Below, piece by piece: positions 1-5,327 of a stretch of 5,327 nt of DNA. The notes under the pieces are model-generated. The model did not search any database and was not told the DNA's origin. It saw nothing but the letters and a program-made list of their open reading frames with translations. Origin of the DNA: CAISIP01 sp031403955 (GTDB lineage: Bacteria > Pseudomonadota > Gammaproteobacteria > Burkholderiales > Burkholderiaceae_C); assembly GCA_031403955.1 (NCBI GenBank), contig JANNGR010000589.1, positions 1 to 5,327 on the forward strand, in the 5' to 3' direction. Both the position numbers and the translations under genes were made by a program. Position 1 is the stretch's first letter. Each line of letters begins with the position of its first letter.

Positions 1-105
1 CACATGCAATCCGAGGTTGCCGCAGATATCCGCATGATTTTCGATGCACCCGACCGCACCACCGCAGAAGCCTATTTAGCCAAAGCAGTGAGCAAGTACC
101 AGCAC
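1..105 (+). mobile_element. Remnant of an IS256-like insertion sequence ending at a junction near base 102-108
   Basis: The DNA to the left of about base 105 belongs to the transposase remnant, and the DNA to the right belongs to the minus-strand DUF1702 gene. The junction falls inside transposase coding sequence, so this is not a simple insertion with intact IS ends. No terminal inverted repeat or target duplication can be recognised at the border. A deletion or recombination that began inside the IS, or an assembly join, would explain this. The exact breakpoint is uncertain by several bases. Confidence 0.6.
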
Positions 106-111
106 CGGTGA
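1..111 (+). pseudogene. IS256-family transposase fragment, truncated at both visible ends
   Basis: Frame 1 of the plus strand is open from the window edge to a TGA at 109-111. It encodes about 36 residues, including SEVAADIRMIFDAPDR and AEAYLAKAVSKY. This resembles the internal part of IS256-family (mutator-type) DDE transposases, where an 'AAxIRxIFxAPD' helix is followed by a segment ending 'xKYxK'. A complete transposase of this family is roughly 400 residues and would continue well past this point. Resemblance stops around SKYQ (base 102) and the last two codons before the stop look foreign. The fragment therefore lacks the C-terminal catalytic region and the terminal inverted repeat expected at a real IS end. 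The N-terminal part lies outside the window. Family assignment comes from remembered motifs on a short stretch, so it is probable rather than certain. Confidence 0.72.
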
Positions 112-578
112 CGTCGCAACACACGCAGCGGCGACACCGGCAGGCGGGCAAAAGACCACCCGAGACCGACCCACGCCATGTACTCGTGGTGGCGCGCGGG
201 CCCGGCCACGAACGTATCGAACCATCGGCGACCCGGGGTCATCCAGTCGGTCAGCGCCAGGCCCATGGCCGCACCTTCGAACGCAAAGCCGCTGTCGGCG
301 GGCGCAACCGTCTTCAAGACCGACACCAGTTCATCGAGGCTGGTACTACGCGTGGCATGGTTGAAGCCGTGCGCAAAACTCGCACCGATATGCTCCAGCC
401 GCTGAACCACCTGCGCTGAGTCAACCGAAAAACCGCGCGTCGCCACTCGCGTTTCATTTGGCGACAGCCCAAGCATGCGCCCCAAACCGCGCGCCCAAAG
501 TCTGGCGATCACACCGGTGTGGCGCGTCGCCGGCCGGTCCGAGATGGGAGCGGCATCGAGCTGGGTTGGCTTATTCAT
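72..578 (-). CDS. DUF1702-family enediyne-cassette protein, C-terminally truncated
   Basis: From the ATG at 578 this encodes 168 residues. An upstream TTG at 596 is in frame, but the ATG is preferred because it overlaps the thioesterase stop (ATGAATAA), which suggests translational coupling; no strong Shine-Dalgarno is visible. Family-like features are the ATRGF segment (about residues 46-50), RLEHIGASFAHGFN (60-73), the glycine-rich GFAFEGAAMGLAL (97-109) and WVGLGWSFARLP (136-147). DUF1702 proteins are conserved next to enediyne PKS genes. Their biochemical role is not established to my knowledge; a role in maturing the polyene into the warhead is inferred from context. Family members are usually around 300 residues or more, with a second similar half bearing a DGYGFH-type motif that is absent here. 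The last ten residues (CWYLLTALAK) and the stop are read from the antisense strand of the transposase fragment, so the gene is probably broken. If translated, the product would be about half length. Confidence 0.82.
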   Translation of the reverse strand: MNKPTQLDAAPISDRPATRHTGVIARLWARGLGRMLGLSPNETRVATRGFSVDSAQVVQRLEHIGASFAHGFNHATRSTSLDELVSVLKTVAPADSGFAFEGAAMGLALTDWMTPGRRWFDTFVAGPARHHEYMAWVGLGWSFARLPVSPLRVLRRHRCWYLLTALAK

Positions 579-1011
579 ACTGTCGAAAGACTTCAATCAA
601 ATAGCCGGGGATCTCGAACAACACCCAATCCGAGCCCTCGCGGTGCAGAAACTTTATGTCCTGCCGGCCGCGAGCCACAACTTCGAAGCCACGGCCGTTG
701 CCCGCAGTTGCCAGCCGGCCAAACTCGAAGTTCAGGCTTACGCCAAACGGTATGAATCGATTCAGCGACAAACGGATACAAACCTCATCGAAGGCAACCA
801 ACTCGTCGGTGTAATCACAACTCGCATGCGCCGTCACCAGGCGCAGATCGCCAGCGCGTAGCTCCATCAACGCTTGCGGCGCGTGCTGGCGCAAAAACAT
901 CTCCCGGCACATGCCTTGCCAGAGGAAGTAGTTGCTGAAGTAGACGTTTCCCACCACATTGGTCTCTTCGAACGTCACGACATGATGCAGGTCGAATGTG
1001 CGTTTGCTCAT
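571..1011 (-). CDS. tebC: Enediyne biosynthesis thioesterase (hotdog fold, CalE7/SgcE10-like)
   Basis: This encodes 146 residues from the ATG at 1011, the usual size for single-hotdog thioesterases. The start is chosen because ATG overlaps the synthase stop as ATGA and is preceded at 7 bases by GGGAG. A GTG two codons upstream would sit only one base from that site. The N-terminal motif VTFEETNVVGNVYFSNYFLW (residues 12-31) followed by QGMCREMFL is the hallmark of enediyne TEs. Asn18 and Arg36 have the same spacing as Asn19 and Arg37, which I recall as important in CalE7. These enzymes lack the acidic catalytic residue of 4-hydroxybenzoyl-CoA thioesterases. In characterised systems the TE hydrolyses the polyketide chain from the ACP of PksE, giving a heptaene or related polyene. 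It lies directly downstream of the synthase and overlaps it by four bases, so the two are expected to be made together in the cytoplasm. tebC is a generic cassette name (also E10); a simple acyl-CoA thioesterase is the less likely alternative. Confidence 0.93.
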   Translation of the reverse strand: MSKRTFDLHHVVTFEETNVVGNVYFSNYFLWQGMCREMFLRQHAPQALMELRAGDLRLVTAHASCDYTDELVAFDEVCIRLSLNRFIPFGVSLNFEFGRLATAGNGRGFEVVARGRQDIKFLHREGSDWVLFEIPGYLIEVFRQYE

Positions 1012-4000
1012 GGCCACGCTCCCACACCGGCCAACGTTACGGCGCTCGGTTGGTGGGTCGGGTCACGGGTGCCGACAACGCGCGCTGGCCCGTCCGGTGT
1101 AGTGGTCACGGCCACGGCGACTGCCGTTTCAACAGCTTGCCCCATCAGCCGGACCAGGCCGATCGCCAATCTGACGTCGTGGCAAACCAACTCCACGATC
1201 GGGCCGCAGTGCGGCGCATCGACGCTTCTGGCCTCCCGTACTTCGAACGGCCAATCGCTACGCCCGAGTTTGTGCAGGCACTCCGAAGCCGACCAGACGA
1301 CGAGGCAGGCCAGATCCGGCGGCAGACCAACACTTGCCGCCAGATCGCGCGCGAAGCCCCATCGATGCGCTCCCAGCATCAGTTGCCAATCGGTCGCAGG
1401 GCCACCCGGCAGCGCCTGGACGTCGCAAGCGATGTTCTTGCGCCGGTGCGCGATGGCCAACGTAAGGTCGTCGCCATGTGATATCGACACGTGATGGCCG
1501 GCAACCTGCGGCGCACCGTCGGTGCGGTGCATCAGCACGACCTGCGGGCCGAGCGCCCGTCGAATCGCCAACCGGGACGATGCTGGCTGGCGGCCACCAC
1601 CACAGACCCCGACTTGCCATTCGGACTCGCCCAGGGTGTCCTGCAGCAGGCGGCCGACAAACGGCTCCAGCAGCGCGATGTCGAATTCGCGCCGAAGGCT
1701 GCGGTCGCCCTGGTCGGACAGAATCCGCGCGACACGTAAACCGGTCCAGCGCTCGATGGCCTCTCCGGCACGGTTGCAGACGTCGATGTTGAAAATAAAC
1801 TCGCGTCCATCACTGTCGGTCTGCCGGGCCGAGATGAAGTATTCGGAGTCGGCCTGCAAGCAACCGGGTTCAATCCGATCTGCGCCCACCGGCAATACCG
1901 GATGCTGCGGTATGCAGACTTGCAGGGCGTGTAACACCGCGTCGCGCAGGGCCGGGTCTCCACCGGCCAAGACAGGACTCTGTAGCGACCCGTACCAGCG
2001 CTGTTTGCTGCCGGCCCGGGTACTGGCAATGCACCCGCGGGCATCGATCCGGTGGTAGCCCTCGATGCGCCGGAAAGTCGGCCCGTGAAACACCAGCCCG
2101 CGATAAAGCACCCGCTCGGCTGGGACACAGGGTTGCGAAAGCTCAAGCTGCAGACGCGCGGCGGGTGTTCTGTTCCAGTGCAGCCGGCCCGAGAAATGAT
2201 CGACCGCGTAGTCGGTTGTGCTGCATCGGACAGTTACGCGAATCGACCCGTCCGGCTGCACCAGCGCCGCTGTGCGCAGAACAAATCGCTGTCCGGGCGC
2301 ACAGGAGATCGCGTCGCCAATCCGCAGGTCGTCAATCACCGGCAAGCCATCGCCTTGGCCCAGGCACTGCGCCGCCGACAACATCGCTTCGATCGCTGCG
2401 ACCAGGGGGAAAACCGGCAAGCCGTAGGGGGCGTGATCGAGAAGATAAGGGTCGGTGTCGGTCGACAGCTCCGCGTCAGCGACCAACTCGATTCCGGGGT
2501 AAAACACCCTGGGCCACTCCAGCAACCGGTGCCGGTGCAGCGCGGGCAGTTCCGCCAGCGGGTCGGGAACTCTGCCGTACCGTCCGGTAACGATCAGCGG
2601 CTCGCCCGCGCGACCGGACTCCAGAATTGCGCGCAACACGTCGAGCGCCTCGGCCGTATCCAGCGCCCGGGTATCGACACGCGCCAATGCGTCGAGCACC
2701 CCGTCCAGCTTGGCCGCCATTCCGGTTTCCCGCCAGGCAGACCAGCAGATCGGCAACCACCGCGTGGATGGCGAAGTGTTCGAATATTCCCGCATGCGCT
2801 CGACCAGCCATTCATTCGCCAGCGCATAATGCGCCTCGCCGCGCAGTCCGAACTCGCCGATGATCGACGCGAATCCGAGCAGCAGACGCAACTGCCCGGG
2901 CCGCAGCGCCTGTAGCAGATTGGCAATCGAGCTCACCTTGGCCGCCAGGGTCGCCTGCAAATCCGACAGCTCCAGCTCCTGCAACGCCATTGGGCGGTTG
3001 ATGCCGGCCGCGTGAATGACGACCGTTACTGCGCCGCAGGTGCGCTCGATGCCGCGGATGGCCAGTTTGGTTGCGCTAGCGTCGGTTAGGTCGGCCTGCA
3101 CATAAGTCGATCGCAGGCCTGCGGCGTTCAGCGCGGCCAGCGCCGCCTCAACTTCCGGGTCCTGCGCGGGACTGCGGCCTACCAGCGCTAGTTGGCAACC
3201 ATATGCTGCTCCCAGGAAGCGCGCGGTGGCGGCGCCAATGCCCTTCGCTCCGCCGGTAACCAGGACGATGTCCGATGGCCCAGGGAGCCATTGCTCCGCT
3301 TGAGGCCCGACCGGATGCAGCGCAATGCGTCTGAGCTGGACTTCGAGACCCTTTAGCCGCAGTTCCGAATAACCACGGGCCCGCCGGCAAAACGCGTGAA
3401 CACCGCGCGCGAGTGATTCGACATTCAACTGTTCGAACTGCACCACACAAAAACGCTGCTCGGGCAGCTCTGCGGCGACCGATCGCAGGAACCCATTTGC
3501 CAGTTGGGCGCCCTGCAGCACCAGCAGTCCCCCAACTGACCCGCGCGCCGCCAGTTCCTTGGCAACCGCGAACAATCGCGCCAGCACATCGGTATTCGCG
3601 GCTGCCGGAAGAATCAGCAGTGTCGGTAGTGATGTGTCGACATCGAACAGACCGGCGGCCGCCTGGCGCAGTTCGCCAGCAATCGGTGCCAGCGTGTCGT
3701 CGAGTTGCATGCGGCACGGCCATGTGCTTAGGTCATCGACGCTTAACTCGTCTACGGCCTCCCAACGGTGGCTAAACACGCGCACCCAAGGTTCAATGCC
3801 CATCGGCACGTCGGCCGCAGTCGAGTCGCCGGCGGCCTCGGCGGACCGGAGCTGCTCGAGGTGCCGGGCAATGTCGCCCACGGATGCGTTGGCGATCTGC
3901 CCCGGGTTGAACGGCAGTCGGGCGATGCCGAGTTGCCGTGCCGCGGTAGCTACCGCGTGCCGGGCACGAATCGAGTTCAGATGCAGGTCCGCCAACAGGC

Positions 4001-5327
4001 GCGAGTCGGCCGAGACACTGGTCCGCGGCAAGCCGGCCAGATCACAGATTACGGCCTGCAGAATGTCGAAGGCGCAGAGTCCGGGATCAGCGCCCAGCGC
4101 TGGGGTACGCTCGATCACGCGGCTGCTGACGAGTGTCGTGTGGGGACGCGCGGTCAGGTCCTTCGAACCGCAAGGGCTGGCGAGAAAGCGCGGTTCGTCT
4201 TCGAGCCGGTAGGCTCTGAGCAGTCGCCCGGCATACAGCACATCCAGATTCACATCGCGCCCGCAGACCCAGGCCGCGCCGATGGCTGCCAGCAGCGGCG
4301 CGAGCGAAGCAGTGAAGAGCGACAAAGGCAAACAGACCGGCCCATGCATCTCCGCCACCAGCGCACCCAAGCCGGGCCCCGCCCCGGCTTCGATCACCAG
4401 GTCGACCCGGCCCATCCTACTCACCGCCTCGGCAAACTTGACCGGCGACACGAATTGTTCCAGCAACAACTCGCGCAACAACTCATCACCCAAGAGTCCG
4501 CCGGTGATGGTCGACAACACCGGTACTTTCGGCCGACAGACCTCAAGCGTGGCCATCTCGGCGGCGAAGCGGCGTTTCGCCTCCTGCATCAGCCGTGAAT
4601 GGAAAGCCCGATCGGCCGGCAGCCTGGCGGCGGGAACACCGCGGCGTTCACACGCCTGCGCCAGCGCGGTTATGGCCTCGGTGTGTCCCGCCAGGACATA
4701 CCTGCGTTTGGTGTTGTGACAAGCCACATCCAAGTCGTGTCGGGCCGCGAGTGTATAAGCCAGCTCGTGATCGGCTTCGATCGCCAGCATGGCGGACGGT
4801 ACGACCGAGTCCTGCATGCACCGGCCACGAAAACCCGCCAATTGGCGAAAGGCCGCCTGGTCGAACACCTCGGCCGCATGCAGCGCCGAAAGCTCGCCAA
4901 AGCTGTGGCCCAGCACCAGATCGGGCCGCATGCCGAACCGCTCCAGCAGGGCCAGCGATGCAAAACAAACTTCAGCCAGTCGCGGCTGAACACTGGCGGT
5001 GTCCATGCCGGCGCCGGTGGCGGCGATCCGCCCGGCCGCCTGCGCCAGGAACGGAAATCGCGCGGCCCATGCGTCCACACCAATGTCCAGCGCCATGCCC
5101 TGGCCCGGAAACAGGTAGGCCACCACTGCGGGCGGCGAACCGGGCGCTGACCACGACCAACCTGTTTCGATGACACGCGACTTGTCGCCACCGTGCATGA
5201 TGGCGTTGCGCAGTTCGCCGCAGGCGGCCTCGAGTTCCTGTGGCAAACCGGCCACCAAACACGCGCGCCAGGATTCGCCTGCGCTTGGCATTGGGCGGCA
5301 CGCGGCTGCAAGATCGATCAGCTCCGA
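1008..5327 (-). CDS. pksE: Enediyne-type iterative type I polyketide synthase (AT-ACP-KR-DH-PPTase), N-terminal KS beyond the window
   Basis: The frame is open through the right edge, with 12 codons (SELIDLAAACRP) before the first visible Met, so the gene is partial. Residues are numbered from that Met at 5291 (1427 residues to the stop). AT, about 58-345: FPGQG (61-65), nucleophile Ser130 in GHSFGEL, Arg155 in RGRCMQ, His231 in RAFH, suggesting malonyl loading. Single ACP, about 405-480: pantetheine-bearing Ser440 in LHLNSI. A region without clear motifs follows (about 490-665), probably the KR structural part. KR, about 670-905: NADPH motif VTGGAKGIG (678-686) and catalytic Lys785, Ser809, Tyr822, Asn826. 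DH, about 915-1195: His953 in HAPYGLPVFP, FHGPTF (1068-1073), Asp1117. PPTase, about 1200-1395: VSISH (1268-1272), ACD (1288-1290), WSASECLHK (1333-1341). PksE proteins are typically about 1900 residues, so roughly 450 residues including the KS should lie upstream. The enzyme iteratively builds a polyene on its own ACP, which its own PPTase activates. One ACP and a fused PPTase argue against a PUFA synthase. All AT, ACP, KR and DH catalytic residues appear intact. Confidence 0.95.
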   Translation of the reverse strand, partial: SELIDLAAACRPMPSAGESWRACLVAGLPQELEAACGELRNAIMHGGDKSRVIETGWSWSAPGSPPAVVAYLFPGQGMALDIGVDAWAARFPFLAQAAGRIAATGAGMDTASVQPRLAEVCFASLALLERFGMRPDLVLGHSFGELSALHAAEVFDQAAFRQLAGFRGRCMQDSVVPSAMLAIEADHELAYTLAARHDLDVACHNTKRRYVLAGHTEAITALAQACERRGVPAARLPADRAFHSRLMQEAKRRFAAEMATLEVCRPKVPVLSTITGGLLGDELLRELLLEQFVSPVKFAEAVSRMGRVDLVIEAGAGPGLGALVAEMHGPVCLPLSLFTASLAPLLAAIGAAWVCGRDVNLDVLYAGRLLRAYRLEDEPRFLASPCGSKDLTARPHTTLVSSRVIERTPALGADPGLCAFDILQAVICDLAGLPRTSVSADSRLLADLHLNSIRARHAVATAARQLGIARLPFNPGQIANASVGDIARHLEQLRSAEAAGDSTAADVPMGIEPWVRVFSHRWEAVDELSVDDLSTWPCRMQLDDTLAPIAGELRQAAAGLFDVDTSLPTLLILPAAANTDVLARLFAVAKELAARGSVGGLLVLQGAQLANGFLRSVAAELPEQRFCVVQFEQLNVESLARGVHAFCRRARGYSELRLKGLEVQLRRIALHPVGPQAEQWLPGPSDIVLVTGGAKGIGAATARFLGAAYGCQLALVGRSPAQDPEVEAALAALNAAGLRSTYVQADLTDASATKLAIRGIERTCGAVTVVIHAAGINRPMALQELELSDLQATLAAKVSSIANLLQALRPGQLRLLLGFASIIGEFGLRGEAHYALANEWLVERMREYSNTSPSTRWLPICWSAWRETGMAAKLDGVLDALARVDTRALDTAEALDVLRAILESGRAGEPLIVTGRYGRVPDPLAELPALHRHRLLEWPRVFYPGIELVADAELSTDTDPYLLDHAPYGLPVFPLVAAIEAMLSAAQCLGQGDGLPVIDDLRIGDAISCAPGQRFVLRTAALVQPDGSIRVTVRCSTTDYAVDHFSGRLHWNRTPAARLQLELSQPCVPAERVLYRGLVFHGPTFRRIEGYHRIDARGCIASTRAGSKQRWYGSLQSPVLAGGDPALRDAVLHALQVCIPQHPVLPVGADRIEPGCLQADSEYFISARQTDSDGREFIFNIDVCNRAGEAIERWTGLRVARILSDQGDRSLRREFDIALLEPFVGRLLQDTLGESEWQVGVCGGGRQPASSRLAIRRALGPQVVLMHRTDGAPQVAGHHVSISHGDDLTLAIAHRRKNIACDVQALPGGPATDWQLMLGAHRWGFARDLAASVGLPPDLACLVVWSASECLHKLGRSDWPFEVREARSVDAPHCGPIVELVCHDVRLAIGLVRLMGQAVETAVAVAVTTTPDGPARVVGTRDPTHQPSAVTLAGVGAWP
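1019..1023 (-). promoter_or_regulatory. Ribosome binding site of the thioesterase gene
   Basis: On the minus strand GGGAG lies inside the last codons of the synthase, seven bases before the ATG at 1011. It decides the start: the in-frame GTG at 1017 is only one base away from it, too close for initiation. Together with the ATGA stop/start overlap it supports coupled translation of synthase and thioesterase. Confidence 0.6.

Noticed and set aside
594..596. TTG as start of the DUF1702 gene
   Set aside because: It would add only six residues, overlap the thioesterase further and has no better ribosome binding site than the ATG at 578.
1015..1017. GTG as start of the thioesterase
   Set aside because: Only one base separates it from the GGGAG site, whereas the ATG at 1011 has ideal spacing and overlaps the synthase stop.
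2052..2915. Plus-strand open frame (287 codons) opposite the DH and KR regions
   Set aside because: Antisense to well-supported catalytic domains; composition is skewed and no domain is recognisable.
3768..4598. Long plus-strand open frame (276 codons) opposite the synthase
   Set aside because: It lies antisense to the ACP and AT regions, whose motifs are intact on the minus strand. Its translation is rich in Arg, Gln and His without family motifs, typical of shadow frames in GC-rich genes.
1008..5291. Polyunsaturated fatty acid synthase (PfaA-like) as identity of the large gene
   Set aside because: There is one ACP rather than a tandem array, a PPTase is fused at the C-terminus, and the downstream genes are an enediyne TE and DUF1702.
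5289..5291. ATG at 5291 as the true start of the synthase
   Set aside because: The frame stays open to the window edge and the residues before and after it look like a KS-AT linker, so the KS must lie upstream.

Overview
The window holds part of an enediyne-type polyketide gene cluster, all on the minus strand, with a broken mobile-element remnant on the plus strand at the left edge. It is nearly all coding. Reading in the direction of transcription (right to left), there is (1) a large iterative type I polyketide synthase entering from the right edge, (2) a small hotdog-fold thioesterase, and (3) a DUF1702-family protein cut short about halfway. Neighbouring genes overlap by 4 and about 8 bases, so they look like one translationally coupled operon. 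I see no promoter or terminator inside the window.

The visible synthase (about 1439 codons) has the domain order AT - single ACP - KR - DH - C-terminal phosphopantetheinyl transferase. The ketosynthase should lie just beyond the right edge. This order, with one ACP and a built-in PPTase, followed by a CalE7/SgcE10-like thioesterase and a DUF1702 protein, is the signature of the conserved enediyne warhead cassette (PksE + TE + accessory proteins). It separates this from polyunsaturated fatty acid synthases, which have tandem ACPs and usually a separate PPTase. In known systems the synthase builds a linear polyene on its ACP and the thioesterase releases it. The DUF1702 protein is conserved in these cassettes but its role is unknown.

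At the left edge, about 100 bases read on the plus strand as an internal piece of an IS256-family transposase. It stops abruptly where the DUF1702 reading frame loses family resemblance. The DUF1702 frame ends in a stop codon supplied by the transposase DNA. This suggests an IS-associated rearrangement that removed the second half of DUF1702 (and perhaps further cassette genes), or a chimeric assembly join.

The DNA is GC-rich but less extreme than Streptomyces. With the look of the transposase, this points weakly to a proteobacterium or another non-actinomycete host; this is inference only.
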